Source of the DNA: PMG-095 sp037200885
GTDB taxonomy: Bacteria > Myxococcota_A > Polyangia > Polyangiales > Polyangiaceae
Length of the DNA: 64,000 nucleotides
Assembly: GCA_037200885.1 (NCBI GenBank)
Contig: JBBCIN010000001.1
Span: forward strand, 3,348,001-3,412,000
Reading direction: 5' to 3'
Shown here: in pieces, positions 35,323 through 44,257 of the stretch
Position numbering within the stretch: position 1 is the first letter of the stretch
Layout: each line of letters begins with the position of its first letter
The notes under the pieces: model-generated
Seen by the model: only the letters and a program-made list of their open reading frames with translations
What the model was told of the DNA's origin: nothing
Databases searched by the model: none
Position numbers and translations under genes: made by a program

Positions 35323-36444
35323 CTAGTTGACGTGATTGAAGGTGAAGGAGCGCACGATCAAGCCGTCACCCGGCACGCTCTGTGCCTGGACCGAGCTCTC
35401 GCTCTTGAAGAAATCATCGCTCCCCGAATCAGCCGTGGGGGTGATCCCGCGGGAAAGGCTGGCGCACCCCTGTTGGCTCGTCACATCCAGCCCACGCTGG
35501 GTACTCGCGCACTCTGGAGCGCCCTGGTTCACCAGATCCGTCACTGCGTGGGCCAGCGGCTGCTCGCCCTGAGTCGAAGCGCTCGCGTCCGTGGCGATTT
35601 GGTCGAGATTACTCAGAGGCTCGCGCGAGACCGCGATCACGATCGTCTCCGCTCCGAGATCCTTCTGGTCCAACGTGAACACCTGTCCCGCCGGCGGCAC
35701 GCGCACCAATGTCGTCGGGGGGATCGGGTTTTGCAAGCTGCCGATCTTCGAGTTGGGAAAGAGTACGTCGACTGTCTTTTGCTGCTTCTTGCGCTCGAAC
35801 ACGTACGCGTACGCCGGTTGTGACACTTGCAGGCCGAACACGAGCTTCGCGCCGCTGTGCAGGGTCTCTCCGCCTTTGAGCACGCGCGCTGGGCTGCCGG
35901 GCGGATCCGCCGCTTCGACCATGAAGTTCAGGCCGAAGGTCTGCTTCTGACGCTCTGGAAGCGGCACCGTCTGCGCGTAGATGTCGGAAAAAATGGCGCG
36001 AACCACTTCAGGCTTGGATTGTGAAGCTTTCAGCAATTCGACCCGCTCGCGCAGTGTGCGGGCGCGATCCTGCGCCTGTGCGAGCGCCGCGGAAAACTCC
36101 GGCTGGGTCAGCTGACAGCTGTTGTAGACACGACACGTCTGTGTGAACTGAAGCTGGGCGTCCGTCGTCGCGTCGCTCACTTGGCGTAGGACGGTGTCGA
36201 CATTCTTGATCCCGGCATTGCCGAGACCAACTGCGGAGAGCGAAGCGTTCAGCTCGGCTCCGTCGTACTGAACGACGGTATTGCAATCCATGGTGACGAT
36301 GGTCCGTCCCGCGTTCACGGTTCCGCTCGGACACGCTCGCTCTTTCCCCGGGCTTTCCGCCTCGGTGTGGCTGCCGCCGCAGCCTGCGCCAGGCGCTACT
36401 CCGAGCAGCGCTACCCAAGCGAGCAATCCCTTCCAACGACGCAT
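35323..36444 (-). CDS. DUF4384 lipoprotein
   Basis: 373 residues with lipobox GVAPGAGC-GG at residue 22. The first half is helical and coiled-coil prone (TLRERVELLKASQ region). The second half holds a DUF4384 domain: LHSGAKLVFGLQVSQPAYAYVF, VDVLFPNSKIGSLQNPI, VRVPPAGQVFTLDQKDLGAETIVIAVS. DUF4384 domains are known from extracytoplasmic proteins and are often fused to, or encoded beside, caspase-like peptidases. Here the gene lies between CHAT gene A and the CHAT tail/gene B, which supports a shared pathway. ATG 36444 fits the signal. Exact role unknown. Confidence 0.83.
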   Translation of the reverse strand: MRRWKGLLAWVALLGVAPGAGCGGSHTEAESPGKERACPSGTVNAGRTIVTMDCNTVVQYDGAELNASLSAVGLGNAGIKNVDTVLRQVSDATTDAQLQFTQTCRVYNSCQLTQPEFSAALAQAQDRARTLRERVELLKASQSKPEVVRAIFSDIYAQTVPLPERQKQTFGLNFMVEAADPPGSPARVLKGGETLHSGAKLVFGLQVSQPAYAYVFERKKQQKTVDVLFPNSKIGSLQNPIPPTTLVRVPPAGQVFTLDQKDLGAETIVIAVSREPLSNLDQIATDASASTQGEQPLAHAVTDLVNQGAPECASTQRGLDVTSQQGCASLSRGITPTADSGSDDFFKSESSVQAQSVPGDGLIVRSFTFNHVN

Positions 36445-36654
36445 GACCTGTCCCTTCAGTGAATGACCACGGTGCTTCGAGTACGTAAGGGCTCTTCCGC
36501 TCCTTCCTCAGCGCGCAGACGAGCCTCGGACGAGCTTAACGCTTAGTCGTCCTGCCAGGCCCTGGCAATTCGAAATGCCTGCAAGCGGCGCCAGTTAGAG
36601 GGCCGTGTGACGACGCGGTTTCCGCGCCTCTCTGCCCTGGGCGAAGCGGGCCGT

Positions 36655-36900
36655 TCAATGCACTTGGCTTGCGCTGCCATTGCATCCCTCTGAATCGCCC
36701 ATCATGATGAAGGCGCTCCAGAAGTAGGGGTGCGAAGTTGCGCTTGCAGCGGCGCCGGGCTGCGCAGTCGTGCCCAGCTGCAGTCCGCGTTTGACGCCGT
36801 CCGTCGACGCGCTCGCGCCTAGCAAGAGCTCGAGCTTCGCCTGTCGCAGCGCCGGTGCAGGCGTCAGACCGTGTGCCAGGCGGTCGTAGAAGGCTGTCAT
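36655..36900 (-). pseudogene. CHAT-domain C-terminal tail, in frame behind CHAT gene B
   Basis: 81 codons reading MTAFYDRLAHGLTPAPALRQAKLELLL and ending HPYFWSAFIMMGDSEG. This is the last helix pair and closing strand of a CHAT domain; the catalytic parts are absent. It lies 30 bases (ten sense codons) after the stop of CHAT gene B and in the same frame, preceded by REVQFRKSVL, which also looks like CHAT sequence. It may be what is left of a fourth CHAT gene after deletion, or a tail reached by stop-codon readthrough. No ribosome binding site is evident before ATG 36900. Confidence 0.75.
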
Positions 36901-36930
36901 CAGAACGCTCTTGCGAAATTGAACCTCACG

Positions 36931-39078
36931 TCAATGAGGTCCGATGATGATCGGCTCGCTCGGATGGACGGGCTGGACGCTGAGGCCGTGCCTTGGGGGT
37001 TCGATCCGGGGGATTGCTTGGCCGTCGGCGCCGCTGAGTCGATCGATCGCGCCGCTGACGATGAAGGGTGCCCAGAAGTAGGGATGCGGGTGCTCCTTAC
37101 GCAGGGTGACTGCCGCGTTTCGCATCGCATCCGCCTTGCCCTCTCCGTGCAACAGGGCTTGGTAATAGAGGCTCATCAGCTCGCGCGTCGCCGCATCATC
37201 CACTTTCCACAAGCTTGTCACCACGGTGTGTGCTCCGGCGAGCATGAATGCGCGTCGCAGGCCGTACACCCCCTGGCCGACGTGAATGTCACCGCGTCCG
37301 GTATCGCACGCCGAGAGCACGACGAGCTGCGTGCCCTCCAGGTTCATGGCGCCGATTTCGAGCGCGGTGACCAAACCTCCCGCGGTGCCGTCCGGAGCAC
37401 CCGCGAGCAAGAGAGCCGAGCGAACGAGCGGGTCGCGGCGTAGTCCCTCCACGCCTTGGGGCGGCGGTTCAGTCGGCGTTTCGAGCAGCAGCCCCCGCGA
37501 AGCCTCCGTTGCCGGTGAAGAATCCATGAAGACGCCGTGCGTGGCTACGTGAAGGATGCCGGGCGATGTCAAAGAGAGCAGCTCGGCCCGCGTCGAAGCG
37601 GCGCCGACCTTCACTTGCGCCAAAGGCATCAATCCCTTGAGCAGCGCCGCTTCTTCCGCCGTGCCGGGCAGGGGCGGAATCGCGCTGAGTTTGAGAGATC
37701 CACAGTCTTTGCCTTCCGCGGAGGCTTTCGGCAAGGTCTGAGAGAAGTCAGGAGCGGCCAGCACGTGCACGGAGGTCGCGTCGTGAAGACCGCGTCGCGG
37801 ACCCCACAGATCCCGTGGTGTATCTAGGTAGCTGAGCCTGAACCGATCGAGCAGCGGACCGTCTCGGCCCATGAGTGCGGCGAAGGGGACGAGGCCAAGC
37901 TGCCCGTCGGGAGATACGTAGATGAGGCGATCGACATAACCGATGTCGCTCTGTAGATGAAGTTCGAGTGGCGCGAAGACCCGTGTGTATAGGTCGCGCG
38001 CGAGCGCCTCATAGCCCGTCTCACGCGCGGCAAAGGCCTTCACGACCCGCCGAGTTGCCGCGTCGATCGTGTTGGCCGCTCCCAGCGAAACGACGTGAAT
38101 TCGATCTCCGTCTGCGAGCAACAGCGCCAAATACTCGGAGGCTCCGAATGCGCCGCTGTGGCGAGCGTCGCCAAAGCGGTAGCGACGGAATTCCTCGAAG
38201 TCGAGCAGCACGTTGCCCATGGTCGCGGCCGATCCGAGTTGGCCGAGCACGAGTGAGGGCGCGACCGAGAGATCCATCGTGCCGGTGGCGAGCTGGCCAA
38301 TGGTGGTCGAGCCGAGCAGGGTTCGTTCCAGTTGCTCGGACTGCTGCTCGAGCCGACTCAGCTCTGCGGGGCGAGCGCCGAGCAGGGCCGCTGACGCGTA
38401 TTCGCTGCGAACCTCGCGGAACTGGCGCAAGCCGGCGGTTGCACTCGCAGCTCGTGTGAACTCGCCAAAGGTCTTGGTCACCTCTCCGGCGAGCCGCCCC
38501 TTCCTCAGCGTGGCAAAGATCAGGGCCAGCTGCGCGACTTCCGGATCCGCCGGATGCTCGGCAGCCAGCGAGTAGACGAGCTCTTCATCCACTCGCAGAT
38601 AGGCAACGGCGGTTGCCATCTGAGCCTCCGTGAGGGACGCGCGGGCTGCCGAAATCCAAGCTTCGGAAATCTCCAGCGAGCGTCGCAGATCGCTCACCGC
38701 TTCAGGCACGCGGCCGCGCGCCACCGCGAGCATCGCGCGCAGACGCAGCCCCGGAAGGGCGCTCGCAGGGTTGGCGGACGCGAGCTGCTTGGCGAGTACC
38801 GGTTCGAGCAACCCGAGCGCTTCCTCGTGCCGCGCATGAGCGTACGAATCATATGCGCGCAACAACGCTCGATCGTCGTCGGTCCGAGCGACCGGCTCAG
38901 ACGACGACGGCAGCGCTGGTTCGACACAGGCATCGGCGACGGCGACGGCGACCACTGCGCGCGAGCTCGCGGTCGGTGCGGTTTGCGCCGGTGAGCTCGC
39001 AGCGCGCCCAGGCGCGGCCCCGCCCGAGCAGCTCGACACGCCGATCAGAACCACCAGGCTGACAATCAGAACGCGCAT
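36931..39078 (-). CDS. CHAT-domain lipoprotein B
   Basis: 715 residues. The signal ends in a lipobox (VVLIGVSSC-SGG, residue 17). The middle shows helical repeats of TPR flavour (about 60-260: AYDSYAHARHEEALGLLEPVL, GRVPEAVSDLRRSLEISEAW). The C-terminal CHAT domain has His514 in LHVATHGVF and Cys591 in VLSACDTGRGD, followed by YGLRRAFMLAGAHTVVTSLWKVDDAAT and HPYFWAPFIVSG. This is a caspase-like peptidase anchored to a membrane outside the cytoplasm. The first in-frame codon is GTG 39132, but the ATG at about 39078 starts the signal. It is divergent from CHAT gene C with about 140 bases between them. Confidence 0.88.
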   Translation of the reverse strand: MRVLIVSLVVLIGVSSCSGGAAPGRAASSPAQTAPTASSRAVVAVAVADACVEPALPSSSEPVARTDDDRALLRAYDSYAHARHEEALGLLEPVLAKQLASANPASALPGLRLRAMLAVARGRVPEAVSDLRRSLEISEAWISAARASLTEAQMATAVAYLRVDEELVYSLAAEHPADPEVAQLALIFATLRKGRLAGEVTKTFGEFTRAASATAGLRQFREVRSEYASAALLGARPAELSRLEQQSEQLERTLLGSTTIGQLATGTMDLSVAPSLVLGQLGSAATMGNVLLDFEEFRRYRFGDARHSGAFGASEYLALLLADGDRIHVVSLGAANTIDAATRRVVKAFAARETGYEALARDLYTRVFAPLELHLQSDIGYVDRLIYVSPDGQLGLVPFAALMGRDGPLLDRFRLSYLDTPRDLWGPRRGLHDATSVHVLAAPDFSQTLPKASAEGKDCGSLKLSAIPPLPGTAEEAALLKGLMPLAQVKVGAASTRAELLSLTSPGILHVATHGVFMDSSPATEASRGLLLETPTEPPPQGVEGLRRDPLVRSALLLAGAPDGTAGGLVTALEIGAMNLEGTQLVVLSACDTGRGDIHVGQGVYGLRRAFMLAGAHTVVTSLWKVDDAATRELMSLYYQALLHGEGKADAMRNAAVTLRKEHPHPYFWAPFIVSGAIDRLSGADGQAIPRIEPPRHGLSVQPVHPSEPIIIGPH

Positions 39079-39222
39079 TGACCAATACACTGCACAGGCA
39101 CGCTCGCCGCGAGAAGCGTTTTCTCCAAGCACCGTTCTGTGTCAGCCGGAATTCCGAGTGCGGAATCGCGCGCCGGCTCTGGTCCACTCGCCAAGGTACG
39201 GCGGCTCTGATACGGTCACGTG

Positions 39223-41232
39223 ATGAGCTTGGGCGTTCGGCACCTCATCGTCGGCCTGGGCTTGTTCCTAGCCGGAACTGTATTCGCCGATACGCCCGCA
39301 AATGCGCCGCCCAGCGCCAGCGGACTGAAGAGTACGTTCGACGCGTCCGTTCGTTCATTGCAGTACTGCCGAGAGCGCTATGCCTCCGCGACGCCGGTTG
39401 TTCCAGGGCGTTGCTACGCGGACTCACTGATCACTCTTTTGGCGCAGCATCCCGACTTGTTCGGCGCGCGCGCAGTCGAGGCGCTGAGCGTCTATTTGGC
39501 GGCTCGACCCACCGTCACCGCGGACACGGCAGCGCGCCACCACCTGCTTTGGCAAGCGACTCCGGCCGGCGCTGATCTCATGCATCGGATTTCGGATGCG
39601 CAGTCGCAAGCTGCCTTCATCGTCAATGCGCGGCAAGCCGCCGCCGCGCGGGACAACGCGGGGTCGACGGTGCTCCTCGCGCCCAACATGACCAGCCCGG
39701 TGCCGCCCGACTGGGTCAGCGCCTACGTGACGGCCGAAAATGGCGTGTCGACCGCGTTTGGCTTCACCCCCGAGCTGACGACCGATTTGTCGGTTCGGCA
39801 GCGGAGCCCCGAGCTGCCGCCGCTCGAGCTGTCGGCGGCGGGTGCCCGCTATCAGCGCTGGCAGCGTTTGCGACCCAGCTTGGATCAGTTCTTCAATGCT
39901 CTGCCCAAGGGCAGCGTGTATCTGGAGTTCGTCGACTACCGATCCCTCGCCGACCCAACGCGAACAGGCATCGACGGTTATGACCCGTTTCGTCCAACCG
40001 GTGAGGAACGGTACTTCGCCTTTGCCAGCTGGAAGGATGGAGCAAACATTCGCGCATCGACCGCGGACCTCGGCAAGGTGGCAGACATCGACGCTCGGAT
40101 CCACGCCCTCCGGCTGCAGCTGATGAAAGCCCAGCCGCTCGCCGATCTGCCCAAGCAGCTCTACCGCAGCTTGCTCGGGCCGTTCAGCGCCGCGCTCGCT
40201 CACGCGCCAAATTTGGTGATCTCGACCGCCGGCACGCTCAACGTGCTCCCGTTCGAAGTACTGCAACGTGACGACGGTAGCTACGCGAGTGATCAGGCCA
40301 TCATTCTGTATGGCAACGCTCGGGACTTGCTGGCTGACGATCTCATGGCAGCCTGGCAACGAAAGCTGCCGACTACGCTCGGCGTGATCTTCGCCAATCC
40401 CGCCTACGATGCTTCTGCCGCACCGTCCGCCACGAAGGCGCGTGACTGTTCGGTCGGCAAGCAGCGAGGGTTGCAGCTCACCGGGTCGACGTCGCCGCCG
40501 CCCGCCTTTCCTCCGCACTTTTCCGACCTTCCTTGCACTCAGCCGGAAGCGGAAGTGATCAGCAAGTTGAGCCCCACCCGCGTCGACCTGTTGACGGGCA
40601 GCGCAGCGACTGAAACCGAATTGCGCCGGCGCGAGCGACCGGAGTTTCTGCACTTTGCAACGCACGGGTTTCTGCTGCCTCCGCCTGCCGTGGCACGCGC
40701 TCCGGGCCAGCGTGGTCTGACTTACGAGGAGCTCTCGAATGCGCCGCCCGCGCTGAGGCTGCTAGTCGACCCGCTCTACGCGGCGGGAATTGCGCTCGCC
40801 GGCGCCAACGGCGGTCCGAGGGATCCCAAAACGCGGCTCGCCTTCGATGACGGCATCGTCTCGGCCGCGGAAGTGCAAGACTTGAATCTGACGGGGACGA
40901 AGTTGGTGGTGATGAGCGCCTGCGAGACGGGTGAAGGGCTGCCCGGCGCGGGGCGGGCCTTTTACGGCCTTCGCCATGCGTTTCGCAGCGCGGGCGCGGC
41001 GGCGGTGGTCGGATCCTTATGGAGTGTGAATGACGAGACGACCGCCTGGTTCATGAGCGCCTTCTATGCCCATTTCTTCGCGGGTGACGCGCCCGCGGTC
41101 GCGTTGCAACGCGCGCGGATCGAGGTTCGAGGCAAATGCCCCGAGTGCAAGCACCCGTTCTACTGGGCGCCGTTCGTGATGGAAGGCTCGAGCGCAGCCC
41201 TGTTCCCACGCAGCCAGCCTCGGTCGCCGTAG
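39223..41232 (+). CDS. Exported CHAT-domain protein C
   Basis: 669 residues with a signal peptide (HLIVGLGLFLAGTVFADTPA, cleavage after VFA). The N-terminal half is helical with a Cys pair near residues 49 and 65. The CHAT domain covers about residues 320-660: YRSLLGPFSAALAHAPNLVISTAGTLNVLPFEVL, then His481 in LHFATHGF and Cys567 in VMSACETGEGLPG, then YGLRHAFRSAGAAAVVGSLWSVNDETT and HPFYWAPFVMEG. A CECK-type Cys pair (KCPECKHPF) directly precedes the closing motif. An in-frame GTG at 39220 is the alternative start. The gene shares a divergent promoter region with CHAT gene B. Confidence 0.88.
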   Translation: MSLGVRHLIVGLGLFLAGTVFADTPANAPPSASGLKSTFDASVRSLQYCRERYASATPVVPGRCYADSLITLLAQHPDLFGARAVEALSVYLAARPTVTADTAARHHLLWQATPAGADLMHRISDAQSQAAFIVNARQAAAARDNAGSTVLLAPNMTSPVPPDWVSAYVTAENGVSTAFGFTPELTTDLSVRQRSPELPPLELSAAGARYQRWQRLRPSLDQFFNALPKGSVYLEFVDYRSLADPTRTGIDGYDPFRPTGEERYFAFASWKDGANIRASTADLGKVADIDARIHALRLQLMKAQPLADLPKQLYRSLLGPFSAALAHAPNLVISTAGTLNVLPFEVLQRDDGSYASDQAIILYGNARDLLADDLMAAWQRKLPTTLGVIFANPAYDASAAPSATKARDCSVGKQRGLQLTGSTSPPPAFPPHFSDLPCTQPEAEVISKLSPTRVDLLTGSAATETELRRRERPEFLHFATHGFLLPPPAVARAPGQRGLTYEELSNAPPALRLLVDPLYAAGIALAGANGGPRDPKTRLAFDDGIVSAAEVQDLNLTGTKLVVMSACETGEGLPGAGRAFYGLRHAFRSAGAAAVVGSLWSVNDETTAWFMSAFYAHFFAGDAPAVALQRARIEVRGKCPECKHPFYWAPFVMEGSSAALFPRSQPRSP

Positions 41233-41261
41233 CGCCCGAACATCGGCTCGAGCCCCAACCT

Positions 41262-42710
41262 TCAGCGTCCGGCGGCGCGTGACGACTGCGCGCAAACGCG
41301 TACCCGCTGAAGCTGAGCGCGCAGTGGAGCGATGCGTGCATCCACCGGCAGCCCGCGCGATGCGAGCAGCCGCTGAGCAAAGTCGAGCAGCGCGTTCGGA
41401 CAAGCCGCTGAAAATTCCGGACCAACGCCGAGACCGATCTGTTCGGCTTCGTCGATCAAACCGCTGGCTTGCTGCACAGCCGCGGCCTTGGGGATTTGGG
41501 TTAAGCTCTCCTCAGCGGCGCTCATCAAGGGTCGCGTGACGACTGGATTCGACCAAGTTTCGCCGTCGAATATGGGCTCGCCATCGAGCGCGCGACAAGC
41601 CGGACCGTACGCCGTGGGCGGCAGCGGCGCGCCGCCGCTGTGAGCCTGGTAGTAGCCGCGAAGTGCGCTCATGATTTGCTGCGGATCGAGCGCCCTCGCA
41701 GGTAAACCGGCGGCACAGGCCGGCGACAAAACGCCGCCTTCGCGCGCAGCGCCGGCTGCTTTCTGTGCGTTCTGAAGTTCCGCGCCCACTGCCTTGACCT
41801 CGGCGTCGGACGCGCCAAACGCGAGCGTCAAAATTGCGACCGAGCGCTGCAGTGCCTCGACGGCTTTGGCTGAGCGGTGAAGAGCCAGCAGCTCGCGCGC
41901 CTCGCGGCGTAGCCGCGACGCTTCGTCCGGCGAATCCGTCGTGCCATTCCCTTCGCGGTCCGAGAGCTCCTGGTGCCGCTGGTCGTTTTCGAGCTCGTGG
42001 TCCTTGTCACGGCCCCGGAGCATGTTGAGGTACATCGACTGCTCGGCGCTCTGAGGCCGCATTTCGCCTTGCGACATGTCGCCTGCCCGGGCGGCAGTTG
42101 GGTTGGCTGCGGCCGCACAGCTGGCCGCGGCGTGGTGCGACGAGAGCGTGCGATCCAGGCGTTGGATCAGTGCGCGACTGTTGGGGTGTTGCTGCAACCG
42201 CGGGCGAATGAGCTCCGCCGCTTGATCAAGGCAAGTGGTAGAAGGCCGCGAAACGCCGAGCTTCTCCAGGTTCGAGAGGTAGCCCTCGGGAGAGATCGAA
42301 ACACGCGGCTGGAACTCCCAGTGCGCGCACTTGTTCACGATCTGGCCCATGCCCCCGCCATTATCGTTAAATACCATTTTCGTCCCCGTGCAGTTCGCGA
42401 TCAAGTGGGTGAGCGCCCGCGCGGCCGTGCGCGCTTTCTGATCGACCGCGCTCGACTCCACCTGGCACGCGATCGGAAACGCCTCCGCGGGCGGGGGTTT
42501 CGCTGGCGAGGCGGCGGGTCCCTGAAAATAGTAGCTCCACATCACTTGCTGCGCCTCGGCGCCATTCAACATGCCCGCCGGCTGCGCCTGATTGCATTGC
42601 TTCGCGTCGTGCTCTGCCGCGGCCGGCTCGGCCTGGGCCGAAAAAACGGTGCACAAGCTGCACAGCACCAAGCCGAGCCCACCGGCAGCGCAAATTTCGA
42701 TGTTCGACAT
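41262..42710 (-). CDS. Exported protein of unknown function beside the CHAT genes
   Basis: 482 residues with a signal peptide (LGLVLCSLCTVFSAQA, cleavage before EPAAAEHD). The mature protein is mostly helical, with a charged, coiled-coil-like centre (KDHELENDQRHQELSDREG and RLRREARELLALHRSAKAVEALQRSVAIL, the latter resembling one TPR-like unit) and eight to ten scattered Cys. The two halves share a weak theme, MLNGAEAQQVMWSYYFQ and LDPQQIMSALRGYYQAH, each followed by a P-x-AC segment, suggesting an internal duplication. It is convergent with CHAT gene C with a 29-base gap. No family is recognised; neighbourhood alone links it to the CHAT proteins. Confidence 0.75.
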   Translation of the reverse strand: MSNIEICAAGGLGLVLCSLCTVFSAQAEPAAAEHDAKQCNQAQPAGMLNGAEAQQVMWSYYFQGPAASPAKPPPAEAFPIACQVESSAVDQKARTAARALTHLIANCTGTKMVFNDNGGGMGQIVNKCAHWEFQPRVSISPEGYLSNLEKLGVSRPSTTCLDQAAELIRPRLQQHPNSRALIQRLDRTLSSHHAAASCAAAANPTAARAGDMSQGEMRPQSAEQSMYLNMLRGRDKDHELENDQRHQELSDREGNGTTDSPDEASRLRREARELLALHRSAKAVEALQRSVAILTLAFGASDAEVKAVGAELQNAQKAAGAAREGGVLSPACAAGLPARALDPQQIMSALRGYYQAHSGGAPLPPTAYGPACRALDGEPIFDGETWSNPVVTRPLMSAAEESLTQIPKAAAVQQASGLIDEAEQIGLGVGPEFSAACPNALLDFAQRLLASRGLPVDARIAPLRAQLQRVRVCAQSSRAAGR

Positions 42711-42852
42711 GCGACCTGATCAGTTTCGCACGGCTCGCTGCTGCGTTCTACCGCCGACCCGAGCCGTGGCGGCCCGGTTCGTGGAATTCGCTGACGCCGG
42801 CGTGCCCTGCATGTCACTTGGCTTTCCCGCGATGGCGTGCTTCGATCGCGCG

Positions 42853-44238
42853 ATGCCCATCTCCGACAGCGCACCGGCGAAATCCCCTGCGGAGATCCTC
42901 GATGAGGTCCGCGGCGACGGACACGGCAAGGTCAAGGTTGCCGTCACGGACGTGGATGGCATCTTGCGCGGCAAGTACATCGCCAAGGAGAAGTTCTTCT
43001 CGGTGGTCAAGAGCGGCCTTGGTTTCTGCAACGTCGTGCTCGGCTGGGACTCGGCGGACGCCACCTATGACCACGTGCGCTACACCGGCTGGCACACGGG
43101 CTACCCCGACGCGCATGTGCGGCTGGATCTGTCGACCTACCGCCGGGTCCCGTGGGATGGCGGCGTGGCCTTCTTCCTGGGCGAGTTCGTCGAGGACGAC
43201 GGCGCGACGCCACTTTCGATCTGCCCGCGCCAGCTGCTCAAGGCGATCCTGGCGCGCGCGGCAGGCAAAGGCTTGCACGCGGCCTGCGGCATGGAGTTCG
43301 AGTGGTTCAACTTCCGCGAGACGCCGCAATCTTGGCGCGACAAGGGCTACATGCGGCCCGAGCCGATCACGCCCGGGATGTTCGGCTACTCCATCTTGCG
43401 TGCGGGGCAAAACCGCCCGTTCATGAATGCCCTGATGGACGAGCTCGCCGCCTTTCGCGTCCAAATCGAGGGGCTGCACACGGAAACGGGCCCCGGCGTC
43501 TACGAGGCGGCGCTACTGTACGGCGATGCGCTGGAGGCGGGCGACCGCGCCGTGCTGTTCAAGACGTCAGCAAAAGAGATTGGCCAGCGCTTCGGCATCA
43601 TGCCAAGCTTCATGGCGAAGTGGAACGAGAAGCTGCCTGGCTGCTCGGGTCACATCCACCAGTCGCTGTGGAACGAAGCGGGCGAGAACGTTTTCTACGA
43701 CGCGGCCGATCCCCACCAGATGAGCGCGGTCTTCCGTCACTACTTGGCCGGTCAGGTGCGTCTCATGCCTGAGCTCTTGCCTTTGTTTGCGCCCACGGTG
43801 AACAGCTACAAGCGCCTCGTCGAGGGCGCCTGGGCGCCCACGCGCGCCAACTGGGGCGTCGATAATCGCACGACCGCGTGCCGGGTGATCCCCGCGGGCG
43901 CGAAGTCGACGCGGCTCGAGACACGCGTTTCGGGCTCGGACGTCAACCCGTACCTCGCCCTCGCCGCGGCGGTGGGCAGTGGCCTATACGGCATCGAGCA
44001 CGAGCTGGATCTGCCCGCGGGCCCCATTGCCGGCAACGGTTACGCCGACGAAGCAGCCGTCAAGCTGCCCGCGAACCTGTACGAGGCGGCCACGCGCTTC
44101 GCTTCGTCGGAGGCAGCGCGCGAGATCCTGGGCGCGCCCTTCGTCGAGCACTTCGCGGCGAGCCGCCTGTGGGAGTGGCGCCAGTCCCAGGCCGCCGTAA
44201 CGTCTTGGGAGATGGAACGCTACTTCGAGATCATCTAA
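42853..44238 (+). CDS. Glutamine synthetase-family gamma-glutamyl ligase (PuuA/GlnA4-like)
   Basis: 461 residues. The GS fold is clear: an N-terminal beta-grasp part (VKVAVTDVDGILRGKYI), the metal-binding MEFEWF, GPGVYEAAL, PSFMAKWNEKLPGCSGHIHQSLW, and the ATP/Glu site NWGVDNRTTACRVI with RLETRVSGSDVNPYLALAA. This subgroup links glutamate to amines such as putrescine or ethanolamine rather than ammonia. It opens a four-gene operon with an Fe-alcohol dehydrogenase, a class I amidotransferase hydrolase and an aldehyde dehydrogenase. ATG 42853 begins where relatives begin; the frame is open to 42592 and no start has a clear ribosome binding site. Confidence 0.88.
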   Translation: MPISDSAPAKSPAEILDEVRGDGHGKVKVAVTDVDGILRGKYIAKEKFFSVVKSGLGFCNVVLGWDSADATYDHVRYTGWHTGYPDAHVRLDLSTYRRVPWDGGVAFFLGEFVEDDGATPLSICPRQLLKAILARAAGKGLHAACGMEFEWFNFRETPQSWRDKGYMRPEPITPGMFGYSILRAGQNRPFMNALMDELAAFRVQIEGLHTETGPGVYEAALLYGDALEAGDRAVLFKTSAKEIGQRFGIMPSFMAKWNEKLPGCSGHIHQSLWNEAGENVFYDAADPHQMSAVFRHYLAGQVRLMPELLPLFAPTVNSYKRLVEGAWAPTRANWGVDNRTTACRVIPAGAKSTRLETRVSGSDVNPYLALAAAVGSGLYGIEHELDLPAGPIAGNGYADEAAVKLPANLYEAATRFASSEAAREILGAPFVEHFAASRLWEWRQSQAAVTSWEMERYFEII

Positions 44239-44257
44239 GTTACTCTCACCCAAAAGC

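Noticed and set aside
35293..35823. 176-codon plus-strand frame opposite the DUF4384 gene
   Set aside because: Antisense shadow of a well-supported lipoprotein gene, with no motifs.
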